The notes under the pieces are model-generated. The model was not told the DNA's origin and did not search any database. It saw only the letters and a list, made by a program, of their open reading frames with translations. A program made the position numbers and the translations under genes. A stretch of DNA of 64,000 nt, from positions 31,179-95,178 of the forward strand of contig CAJTOZ010000009.1 of NCBI GenBank assembly GCA_910578095.1. The letters are read 5' to 3'. Source of the DNA: an uncultured Muribaculaceae bacterium. Its GTDB lineage: Bacteria; Bacteroidota; Bacteroidia; Bacteroidales; Muribaculaceae. Below are positions 1-7,514 of this stretch, in pieces (within the stretch, counting starts at the first letter, position 1; the number at the start of each line of letters is the position of its first letter).

Positions 1-67
1 CGCATGCGTGCCGAAAGGGAAGCCGACATTAAAAAGAATTCAAACTAATAACAACATAAAAACCACT

Positions 68-1588
68 ATGGCTAAAAAAGCTCTTTTAATAATCCTCGAC
101 GGATGGGGCATCGGCAACCATACCCACAGCGATGCCATCTATAGCACTCCCACTCCCTATTGGGACCACCTTCTGGCCACATACCCGCACTCGCAGCTGC
201 TGGCCGGCGGCGAGGATGTGGGTCTGCCCGACGGACAAATGGGCAACTCCGAAGTGGGCCACCTCAACATAGGTGCCGGACGCATCGTTTACCAGGACCT
301 TGTTAAAATCAACAAATCCATAGCTGAGGGCACTATCCTCGACAATCCCATGGTCAAGAAAGCATTTGAATATGCCAAGACCACAGGCAAGCGCATGCAT
401 TTCATGGGCCTGACCAGCAACGGCGGCGTGCACTCCTCGCTGGACCATATCTTCGCTCTTTGCGACATCGCAAAGCACTATGGTCTTAAGGATGTGTTTC
501 TCCACTGCTTCATGGATGGCCGCGACACCGACCCCCGCAGTGGCAAAGGCTTCATCGAGCAGCTGCAGGAACATTGCGCCGGAAGCGCCGGCACTATTGC
601 CAGCATCATCGGACGCTACTATGCCATGGACCGCGACAAGCGCTGGGAGCGCGTGCGGGTGGCATACGATCTTCTCGTGAAAGGCGAGGGCAAGCAGGCT
701 ACCGATATGGTGGCAGCTATGCAGGAGAGCTACGACGAGGATGTGACCGACGAATTCATCAAGCCTATCAACAATGCCAATGTAGACGGTACTATCCAGG
801 AGGGAGATGTGGTGATATTCTTCAACTACCGCAACGACCGTGCCAAGGAACTCACCGTGGTGCTCACGCAGCACGATATGCCCGAGGAAGGCATGCACAC
901 CATCCCCGGCCTGCAGTACTACTGCATGACACCCTACGATGCCTCGTTCAAGGGTGTGTACATTCTCTTCGACAAGGAAAATGTGGGCAACACGCTCGGC
1001 GAATATCTTTCCGCACTCGGTCGCAAGCAGCTGCACATTGCCGAGACGGAGAAGTATGCGCACGTCACTTTCTTCTTCAACGGTGGCCGCGAGCAGCCTT
1101 TCGACGGAGAGGATCGTATCCTCGTGCCTTCGCCTAAGGTGGCTACCTACGATCTCAAGCCCGAAATGAGCGCTCCTGAGGTCAAGGACAAACTGGTGGA
1201 GGCCATCAAGGAGGAGAAGTACGACTTCATCGTGGTGAACTACGCCAATGGCGACATGGTGGGCCACACCGGCATCTATTCCGCCATACAGAAAGCTGTG
1301 GAAACTCTCGACAACTGTCTGCACGACACGGTGGAGGCCGCCCGCGGCGCAGGCTATGAGGTTATCATCATTGCCGACCACGGCAACGCCGACAACGCTG
1401 AAAACGCCGACGGAACCCCCAATACGGCCCACTCGCTCAATCCCGTGCCTTTTGTGTATGTGACGGACAACAAGAGCGCCAAGGTGGCCGACGGACGTCT
1501 GGCCGACGTAGCTCCCTCCCTTCTCCATATCATGGGTGAGAAACAGCCCGCGGAGATGACCGGAAGCGACCTTATCGCCGATAAGTAA
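68..1588 (+). CDS. gpmI: 2,3-bisphosphoglycerate-independent phosphoglycerate mutase
   Basis: Cytosolic Mn-dependent enzyme that interconverts 3- and 2-phosphoglycerate in glycolysis and gluconeogenesis. The protein starts MAKKALLIILDGWG, which is the usual N-terminus of the family, so I chose this ATG over the in-frame one 60 bases upstream. The catalytic serine is in the MGNSEVGH motif near residue 61, and metal-binding motifs (MDGRDTDP, NYANGDMVGHTG, ADHGNADN) follow in the expected order. The length of 506 residues is normal for the family. A strong terminator follows directly, so the gene probably ends its own transcript. The upstream region is cut by the window edge. Confidence 0.97.
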   Translation: MAKKALLIILDGWGIGNHTHSDAIYSTPTPYWDHLLATYPHSQLLAGGEDVGLPDGQMGNSEVGHLNIGAGRIVYQDLVKINKSIAEGTILDNPMVKKAFEYAKTTGKRMHFMGLTSNGGVHSSLDHIFALCDIAKHYGLKDVFLHCFMDGRDTDPRSGKGFIEQLQEHCAGSAGTIASIIGRYYAMDRDKRWERVRVAYDLLVKGEGKQATDMVAAMQESYDEDVTDEFIKPINNANVDGTIQEGDVVIFFNYRNDRAKELTVVLTQHDMPEEGMHTIPGLQYYCMTPYDASFKGVYILFDKENVGNTLGEYLSALGRKQLHIAETEKYAHVTFFFNGGREQPFDGEDRILVPSPKVATYDLKPEMSAPEVKDKLVEAIKEEKYDFIVVNYANGDMVGHTGIYSAIQKAVETLDNCLHDTVEAARGAGYEVIIIADHGNADNAENADGTPNTAHSLNPVPFVYVTDNKSAKVADGRLADVAPSLLHIMGEKQPAEMTGSDLIADK

Positions 1589-1593
1589 GCCGC

Positions 1594-1650
1594 CCGGCAC
1601 GATATATCATCCTGTGCCGGACCGTTATCCATCCGGCACAGGATTTTTTT
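1594..1650 (+). terminator. Intrinsic terminator after gpmI, with an alternative upstream pairing
   Basis: A perfect 12-bp stem (left arm 1609-1620, right arm 1633-1644) is followed by seven T. Positions 1614-1620 (GTGCCGG) can instead pair with 1594-1600 (CCGGCAC), giving a mutually exclusive hairpin. The first structure is a standard terminator; the second may be chance or an antiterminator. Confidence 0.85.
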
Positions 1651-1673
1651 CTCTCTCTACACACACACAATTT

Positions 1674-2597
1674 ATGTCGATCAGACCAATCATTGCTGCC
1701 GCAATTGTAGTGCTGGCAGCCACATCTTGCAACAATGATGTTTTCGTAAAGCCCACGGCCCCCTCATCGTGTGAGGTGGTGCTCGACGGCGATGGCTCGC
1801 GGGCCAGCATCAAGTTCCAGCCTTCGGGGCTGCAGCACATATACTTTGATGTTTACGGCGGACAGAGCGGATTCACATACTACGACCGTGCCGGCCGCGA
1901 GATAGCCGTGAACAGTCCGGCCAAGGATGTGGCGCGTATCAGTTTCTCCAATATCGCCATGGTGGCTTTCGATGTATACATAGATGGCGACAAACTCACC
2001 TTTGAATGCGTGGAAAACACCGTGCAGACAAATCCCATGAATTTTTCGCTGCGTCTGGACTACGGCTTCGGCACGGAGATAGTGCATCTTACGCTCATGC
2101 CCGGACAGCCCATGGAATGCACGGCTTTCAGCTACGACACCAACGCCTTGAACGCCTATGAGGAAGTGGCGCGTGTCACTGACCAAGTGACATTGCACAA
2201 TGAATCGTCGCTCACTCAGGTGATGGAGCTTTGGCCGTATCTGAATGTGTTTGGCTCCGTAGAACTTACGCCCGAGGAGACGTGGGCCAAAGGCGAGAAT
2301 GTGCAGGTAAGGATTCCGTATTTCAACGGAACAGAATGGACAGTGCCGGAGATCGCAACCGGGCTTACCATATACCGCGACTATACCTTTACCCCCGCCG
2401 GCATTGATTGGACGACGCGCGTGAAGGTGGATGTGCCTGCCATGTCTACGGTAGCTGCGCAGGCTGTAGTGAATTACTACAGCGTGTCCACGCAGTTCAC
2501 GGCCACATTCCGTGCGCCGGTGAGCGGACGTGAGTTTACCACAAAGGGAATCATGAAAGTAACACAGCCCTTCGATTATGAAATTCAAGTACTCTAA
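1674..2597 (+). CDS. Predicted lipoprotein of unknown function
   Basis: I do not recognise this 307-residue protein. It starts with a short hydrophobic signal ending in a lipobox-like ATSC followed by NND, so it is probably lipidated at about Cys18. The start is set by this signal peptide; an in-frame ATG at 1614 would add 20 non-signal residues and lie in the terminator. The rest looks like beta-rich exported sequence with no transmembrane segment and no motif I can name. Its last 20 bases overlap the next gene, a PagL-like outer-membrane protein, so the two are very likely co-translated and act together at the outer membrane. Confidence 0.8.
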   Translation: MSIRPIIAAAIVVLAATSCNNDVFVKPTAPSSCEVVLDGDGSRASIKFQPSGLQHIYFDVYGGQSGFTYYDRAGREIAVNSPAKDVARISFSNIAMVAFDVYIDGDKLTFECVENTVQTNPMNFSLRLDYGFGTEIVHLTLMPGQPMECTAFSYDTNALNAYEEVARVTDQVTLHNESSLTQVMELWPYLNVFGSVELTPEETWAKGENVQVRIPYFNGTEWTVPEIATGLTIYRDYTFTPAGIDWTTRVKVDVPAMSTVAAQAVVNYYSVSTQFTATFRAPVSGREFTTKGIMKVTQPFDYEIQVL

Positions 2598-3765
2598 ACT
2601 GCGCATGATCGCAGCGGCCGTAGCGAGTGTATGCGCATGCTCGGCCATGGCCGATTCCATCCCCGAAGGTGCGGCTGTTGCCCGTTGGCGTCTCGGCGTG
2701 GAGTTGTCGCCTGCATTTGTTCCTCACACCAATCGCTTCCTGAGTGGCAACAACGATGCCGGAAAATCGGTGGACGCATCATTTGGCGGTGCTGTCCGCG
2801 CCGATTTTGTATTCGCGCCGAATTCGCGCTACGGCAAGTTGTATCCCGATGTCTATCAGGGTGTGGGGGTCGATGTGACCGCATTTCCCGGCGGTATGCT
2901 TGGCACGCCGGTGTCGGCGTATGTGTATCAGGGGGCGCCAATAGTGCGGTTAGGCTCTCGTCTCAGTCTCGGCTACGAATGGCAGTTTGGTGCGGCCTTC
3001 GGTTGGAAGCATTCGGAAGACGGACCGGATGCCGACAACAATGCCGTGAGCACGGCTGTCACCGCACGCATGGGGGTGGGAGTGAAACTCGTGTATGAGC
3101 TGGCACCCCGGTGGCAGCTTTCCGCAGGAGTGGATGTGCTGCATTTTTCCAACGGCAACACTTCGTTTCCTAATGCCGGGGTGAACACTGTCGGGGCCAC
3201 GGTGGGCGTGGCGTATGTGCTCGATGCTTCGCCGCGCGCGGGTATGGCCGATGCCGCCGAGATAGCTCAGGCCGATGCCGGGCGCTGGTTTTTCGATATT
3301 GTAGCCTATGGCGCCTGGCGCAAGCGCGGAGTTGTGCTTGACGATGTTGCCGTGCTTTGTCCGGGCAGCTTCGGTGTGGGCGGCGTGCAGTTTGCGCCCA
3401 TGCGCAGGTTCAACCGCTGGTTTGCCGCAGGTGCATCGCTTGATCTTCAGTACGATGAAAGCGCCGGCATGGCTCCTTACTATGTGTCAAGCTCAAGCTA
3501 CGACGATCCAAAGTTCTACCGGCCGCCTTTCGGAAAGCAGATCAGCGCCGGCATCTCGGCCCATGCCGAGCTCACGGCTCCTGTTTTTTCCGTAAACGCG
3601 GGCATAGGATATGATTTTGTTTGTCCCGAAGGCGACAAGCGCTTCTACCAGTCGCTGACACTCAAGACTTTTGTGACAGAACGAGTGTTTGTCAACGTGG
3701 GATACCGCCTCGGCAATTTCAAGGACCCGCAGAATCTCATGTTGGGTCTTGGTGTGAGGCTGTAG
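2578..3765 (+). CDS. PagL-like acyloxyacyl hydrolase family outer-membrane protein
   Basis: 395-residue protein with a signal peptide (cleavage near SAMADS, about residue 25) and alternating amphipathic strands ending in an outer-membrane-type aromatic/Leu C-terminus. The motif VLHFSNGNTSFPNAGVN near residues 187-203 resembles the active site of PagL lipid A 3-O-deacylases, with the His-x-Ser pair at H189 and S191. Classical PagL is about half this length; the second half here (from about residue 225) looks like a further barrel segment, as is common in Bacteroidales proteins annotated this way. Lipid A deacylation is an inference from the motif. It overlaps the preceding lipoprotein gene by 20 bases and ends 9 bases from the convergent gene. 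Confidence 0.72.
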   Translation: MKFKYSKLRMIAAAVASVCACSAMADSIPEGAAVARWRLGVELSPAFVPHTNRFLSGNNDAGKSVDASFGGAVRADFVFAPNSRYGKLYPDVYQGVGVDVTAFPGGMLGTPVSAYVYQGAPIVRLGSRLSLGYEWQFGAAFGWKHSEDGPDADNNAVSTAVTARMGVGVKLVYELAPRWQLSAGVDVLHFSNGNTSFPNAGVNTVGATVGVAYVLDASPRAGMADAAEIAQADAGRWFFDIVAYGAWRKRGVVLDDVAVLCPGSFGVGGVQFAPMRRFNRWFAAGASLDLQYDESAGMAPYYVSSSSYDDPKFYRPPFGKQISAGISAHAELTAPVFSVNAGIGYDFVCPEGDKRFYQSLTLKTFVTERVFVNVGYRLGNFKDPQNLMLGLGVRL

Positions 3766-3774
3766 CCTGCGGCG

Positions 3775-5268
3775 TCACTGCTGTCCGAGAAATTCCGAGA
3801 TGCACACGAAGTGTGCGCCATCGGCTTTGAGGCGCCTTATTATAGCGGTGAATTCCTGCCACCTCGCCTCATCCCATGAATGCGGATGGCCCTGCAGATA
3901 GAAATGGTCGAGATGGCTGTAGCGACCGAGATAATTGGCAAGGAACTTAGCATACACGGGGTTGTGGAACGGATATTCCATCTCCAGATTTCGCTCCACA
4001 AGCGTGCCCTTGAATAGTCTGGGGTGCTCGGGATGGCCGAACACAAGCTCTATGTTGCTGATGCTTGCAAGGGCGCTGTCGGTGTGCTCGTTGCAGTTGG
4101 TCCAGTGTCTTCCCCATGCCCGCAGGGTCAGTCCGGCTTTGGCTGTGGCGAGCGAATCGGTGCGGTGCAGGGCGGCACGCTGTTTGTGAAAATCCTGTTC
4201 AAATTCGCCCGGCTCGTCCATGCTCATGCGGTTGTGGTAGCCGTGGTTCCAGAATTCTATGCGTGGGTTGCGAGCGGTGGTCCGCAGCCAGTCGAAATAG
4301 TCGGTGCGGTCGCTGTCAAGAGAGTAGCCGATGATGCCGAGATTGGCTTTTATGCCTGCACTGTCGATGAAATTCACCACACGGTTCCAGGCATCCGGCA
4401 CTGCCTCGCCATCGTCTCCGTAGTGCACGTCGTCAAGTTTGAGGAGTACCGTCGGGCCATGTCCTTTCCTTTTCCCGGCAGCCTCGGGCCTGAACACTAT
4501 CTCCGCCTGTCCGCGGCGCAGCAGGAGGGCATCCTCTCCGAAAGGTGTGGCTGCATTGATGTTGCCGTTTTCTATATCGCGGGCGTTTTCAGCAATGTCG
4601 AGCATATAGTCGAGGCCTATCGGCTTTTTGATATATGGATAATGGCCGGCATAGAGTTTTTCAATGCCTTGCGATGTCATGAGCCTGAGCATGCGTCCGC
4701 AGCTCTCGGAAAGGGTGGAGAATTCTACTTGCGGGTTGAGTTGCATCCATAATTGCCCTGTGCCGAAAGCATCGCCCGTAAAGGCCATTTTTCCTGCGAA
4801 GTCCACAAAAATAATAGAGCCGGGGGTATGGCCGGGCATCAGGAACACTTCCAATGTGCGCGAGCCGAGCTCAAAACGGTAGCCTTCCTCAATGTAGCGT
4901 ATCTTTCCTTTGTAGTCGGCCATATTGCGGCTCGTCACGAGAGTGTCGGCCGGGTGCATGTACACTTCCGGAAAATAGTGCACTCCGCCGCTGTGGTCGT
5001 AATGGCAGTGCGTGAGGGCTACTCGCAGCGGTTTGTCAGTGAGTTTGGCGGCTATCTTGTCGAGATCGCGGCATTTAGTGCCGGTGTCAATCAGCAGCGC
5101 GGCGGTGTCGCCCTCTACAAGATACATGGTGGTTTTGTCGCTTGTCTCAAGCACGGTGACGCCGGGTTCGATCACGGTGGCCGTGACGTCGTCGTTGGAA
5201 AATACCGGTTCAGCTGCTCGGGAAGCGATGCTCAGCAGCATGCAGAGCATAATGTGCAGATGTCTCAT
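3775..5268 (-). CDS. Exported metallo-beta-lactamase-fold / polysaccharide-deacetylase-like fusion protein
   Basis: 497-residue protein with a signal peptide (MRHLHIMLCMLLSIASRAAE). Residues about 25-260 form a metallo-beta-lactamase-fold hydrolase with HCHYDH at 87-92, then PGHTPGS, FTGDAF and YAGHYP, so the metal site looks complete. Residues about 290-497 resemble a NodB-type polysaccharide deacetylase (KLDDVHYG, EFWNHGYHNRM, QGHPHSW). The first part should hydrolyse an ester, lactone or similar bond; the second should remove acetyl groups from a glycan. The substrate is unknown. The start is set by the signal peptide; a longer reading frame would run through the promoter. It is transcribed from its own promoter just after the groEL terminator. 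Confidence 0.8.
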   Translation of the reverse strand: MRHLHIMLCMLLSIASRAAEPVFSNDDVTATVIEPGVTVLETSDKTTMYLVEGDTAALLIDTGTKCRDLDKIAAKLTDKPLRVALTHCHYDHSGGVHYFPEVYMHPADTLVTSRNMADYKGKIRYIEEGYRFELGSRTLEVFLMPGHTPGSIIFVDFAGKMAFTGDAFGTGQLWMQLNPQVEFSTLSESCGRMLRLMTSQGIEKLYAGHYPYIKKPIGLDYMLDIAENARDIENGNINAATPFGEDALLLRRGQAEIVFRPEAAGKRKGHGPTVLLKLDDVHYGDDGEAVPDAWNRVVNFIDSAGIKANLGIIGYSLDSDRTDYFDWLRTTARNPRIEFWNHGYHNRMSMDEPGEFEQDFHKQRAALHRTDSLATAKAGLTLRAWGRHWTNCNEHTDSALASISNIELVFGHPEHPRLFKGTLVERNLEMEYPFHNPVYAKFLANYLGRYSHLDHFYLQGHPHSWDEARWQEFTAIIRRLKADGAHFVCISEFLGQQ

Positions 5269-5314
5269 GGTATGGTCTTTTTTTGTTGGAGATTCTAAAG
5301 CCTCAAAACAGCTG

Positions 5315-5345
5315 CAAAGATACAAAATACCCCTCAGATAACAAA
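5315..5345 (-). promoter_or_regulatory. Bacteroidota-type promoter for the metallo-hydrolase fusion gene
   Basis: On the minus strand TATCTTTG (5322-5315) fits the -7 consensus TAnnTTTG, and TTTG (5345-5342) lies 19 bases upstream. The TTTG is part of the T-run of the preceding groEL terminator. The start codon is about 46 bases downstream of the -7 box. Confidence 0.75.
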
Positions 5346-5381
5346 AAAACTGCGCTGCCCGCATGTGTACGGACAGCGCAG
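5342..5381 (-). terminator. Intrinsic terminator after groEL
   Basis: On the minus strand CTGCGCTG and its complement (5374-5381 and 5350-5357), extended by a few interior pairs, form a stem followed by seven T. It ends the groES-groEL transcript. Confidence 0.85.
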
Positions 5382-5406
5382 ATATTGGCTTTTAATGGCT
5401 GTGGGC

Positions 5407-7044
5407 TTACATCATGCCGCCCATGCCACCCATACCGCCGGCAGGCATGCCTGCTGCGGGAGTTTCTTCCTTGATGTCGGCGATCACGCACTCGGTGGTG
5501 AGGAACATGCCGGCGATGCTGGCTGCGTTCTCAAGAGCCACACGGGTCACCTTGGCGGGGTCGATCACACCAGCCGAGAGCAGGTTCTCGTAGCTGTCGG
5601 TGCGTGCGTTGTAGCCGTAGTCGCCCTGGCCTTCGCGCACTTTCTGCACCACCACGGCGCCTTCCACTCCGGCGTTGCGTGCTATCTGGCGGAGAGGCTC
5701 TTCGATGGCGCGCTGCACGATGGCGATACCGGTCTGCTCGTCGTCGTTGTCGCCCTTGAGGCTGTCGAGGGCGCTGAGGGCGCGGATGTAGGCCACGCCG
5801 CCGCCGGGCACGATGCCTTCGGCGATGGCTGCGCGGGTGGCGCTGAGGGCGTCGTCCACGCGGTCTTTCTTTTCCTTCATCTCCACTTCGCTGGGAGCAC
5901 CGATATGAAGCACGGCCACGCCGCCGGCGAGTTTGGCGAGACGCTCGTGGAGTTTCTCGCGGTCATAGTCGCTGGTGGTGGTGTCGATCTGTGCTTTGAT
6001 CTGTGCCACTCGCTTGGCGATAGCATCCTGCGATCCGCCGCCGTTGACGATGGTGGTGTTTTCCTTGTTAATGGTCACCTTGACAGCGGTGCCGAGGTCC
6101 TGCATGGTGGCGGTGGCCAGCTGCATGCCCTTTTCCTCGCTGATTACAGTGCCACCGGTGAGGATGGCGATATCCTCAAGCATTTCCTTGCGGCGGTCGC
6201 CGAAACCGGGAGCCTTGACAGCGCAGATCTTAAGAGAGCCGCGAAGACGGTTGACAACGAGTGTGGCGAGGGCTTCCTGGTCCACGTCCTCGGCGATTAT
6301 GAGCAGCGGACGGCCGCTCTGTGCGCTCTGCTCGAGGATGGGAAGGATGTCCTTGAGGTTGCTCACCTTTTTGTCGTAGATGAGGATGAAGGGATTGTCC
6401 ATCACGCATTCCATCTTCTCGGGATCGGTCACGAAGTAGGGGGAGATGTAGCCGCGGTCGAACTGCATTCCTTCCACGATATCGATGGTGGTTTCGGTGC
6501 CCTTGGCTTCATCGACGGTGATCACGCCTTCCTTTTTCACCTTTTTCATGGCTTCGGCGATAAGGCGGCCGATGGTTTCGTCGTTGTTGGCCGACACGCG
6601 TGCCACGTCTTCAATCTTCTTGAAATCGTCGCCCACTTCCTGGCTCATCTCGCGGATGGCACCCACCACAGTGGCCACGGCCTTGTCGATACCGCGCTTC
6701 AGATCCATGGGGTTGGCACCGGCGGTCACATTCTTGAGGCCGACGGCTATGATGCTCTGTGCGAGGACGGTAGCGGTGGTGGTGCCATCGCCGGCATCGT
6801 CGCCGGTCTTGGAAGCAACTTCCTTGACGAGCTGTGCTCCCATGTTCTGGAAAGGATCCTCAAGCTCAATCTCGCGGGCCACGCTCACGCCGTCCTTGGT
6901 GATATGGGGAGCGCCGAATTTCTTGTCGATAATGACATTGCGGCCTTTGGGGCCGAGGGTCACCTTCACGGCATCGGCGAGAGCGTCGACACCTTTTTTA
7001 AGCTCTTCGCGAGCCTTTATGTTGAATTCGATCTGTTTTGCCAT
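5407..7044 (-). CDS. groL: Chaperonin GroEL (60 kDa)
   Basis: 545-residue ATP-dependent chaperonin that refolds proteins in the cytosol with GroES. The N-terminus MAKQIEFN, the nucleotide-binding segments (LGPKGRNVIID, DGTTTATVLAQ), the apical domain and the C-terminal GGM-rich tail (ending MPAGGMGGMGGMM) are all intact. It lies 39 bases downstream of groES in the same operon and is followed by a strong terminator. I see no CIRCE element. Confidence 0.99.
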   Translation of the reverse strand: MAKQIEFNIKAREELKKGVDALADAVKVTLGPKGRNVIIDKKFGAPHITKDGVSVAREIELEDPFQNMGAQLVKEVASKTGDDAGDGTTTATVLAQSIIAVGLKNVTAGANPMDLKRGIDKAVATVVGAIREMSQEVGDDFKKIEDVARVSANNDETIGRLIAEAMKKVKKEGVITVDEAKGTETTIDIVEGMQFDRGYISPYFVTDPEKMECVMDNPFILIYDKKVSNLKDILPILEQSAQSGRPLLIIAEDVDQEALATLVVNRLRGSLKICAVKAPGFGDRRKEMLEDIAILTGGTVISEEKGMQLATATMQDLGTAVKVTINKENTTIVNGGGSQDAIAKRVAQIKAQIDTTTSDYDREKLHERLAKLAGGVAVLHIGAPSEVEMKEKKDRVDDALSATRAAIAEGIVPGGGVAYIRALSALDSLKGDNDDEQTGIAIVQRAIEEPLRQIARNAGVEGAVVVQKVREGQGDYGYNARTDSYENLLSAGVIDPAKVTRVALENAASIAGMFLTTECVIADIKEETPAAGMPAGGMGGMGGMM

Positions 7045-7083
7045 AGCTTATGGTGTTTTTTTGAGTTTCTGATTGGAATTGGA

Positions 7084-7359
7084 TTATTTCTCTATGATGG
7101 CGAGCACTTCGTTCTGGCGCATTACGAGCACCTTCTCGCCGTCCACTTCAAGCTCGGTGCCGGCGTACTTGCCATAGTACACTTCGTTGCCTTCCTTAAG
7201 GATCATTTCTTCGTCCTTGGTGCCGTTGCCTACAGCTATTACGGTGCCTTTCAGGGGCTTTTCCTTAGCGCTGTCGGGGATGATGATACCATTGATTGTG
7301 GTTTCTTCTGCGGCTGTGGGGCGGATGATCACGCGGTCGGCCAGAGGTTTCAGTTTCAT
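7084..7359 (-). CDS. groS: Co-chaperonin GroES (10 kDa)
   Basis: 91-residue lid of the GroEL chamber. It begins MKLKPLADRVIIRP and carries the mobile-loop region (AAEETTINGIIIPD) and the conserved KGTVIAVGNG and DGEKVLVM segments. The start is set by family length; the open frame extends 120 bases further upstream without homology. First gene of the groES-groEL operon. Confidence 0.98.
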   Translation of the reverse strand: MKLKPLADRVIIRPTAAEETTINGIIIPDSAKEKPLKGTVIAVGNGTKDEEMILKEGNEVYYGKYAGTELEVDGEKVLVMRQNEVLAIIEK

Positions 7360-7408
7360 AGTATGTGTGAGTTTAGAGTTTTTTTGTGTTATGTTCCGAC
7401 ATGGATAA

Positions 7409-7424
7409 TGCACATTCCGTGCCA
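7409..7424 (-). promoter_or_regulatory. Candidate groESL promoter: sigma-54-like element overlapping a weak Bacteroidota-type promoter
   Basis: The minus strand reads TGGCACGGAATGTGCA, with GG and GC exactly 10 bases apart as in -24/-12 sigma-54 promoters. A start about 12 bases downstream would leave a leader of roughly 38 bases before groES. A competing TTTG-N20-xxxxTTTG element overlaps it but lacks the TA of the -7 box. Which, if either, is used cannot be told from sequence. Confidence 0.35.
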
Positions 7425-7514
7425 AATGCCGGAGGATGCCGTGCGGCTGACAAAATGTCGCTTCCGGGCATGACACCACTATAACAATGGGAATGGCCTA
7501 ATGTTCAGCAGACG

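Noticed and set aside
5365..7473. 702-residue open frame on the plus strand opposite groES-groEL
   Set aside because: It is His- and Gly-rich antisense of the groEL genes with no family resemblance; the minus strand is clearly coding.
7360..7514. CIRCE (HrcA) operator ahead of groES
   Set aside because: No TTAGCACTC inverted repeat is present on either strand.
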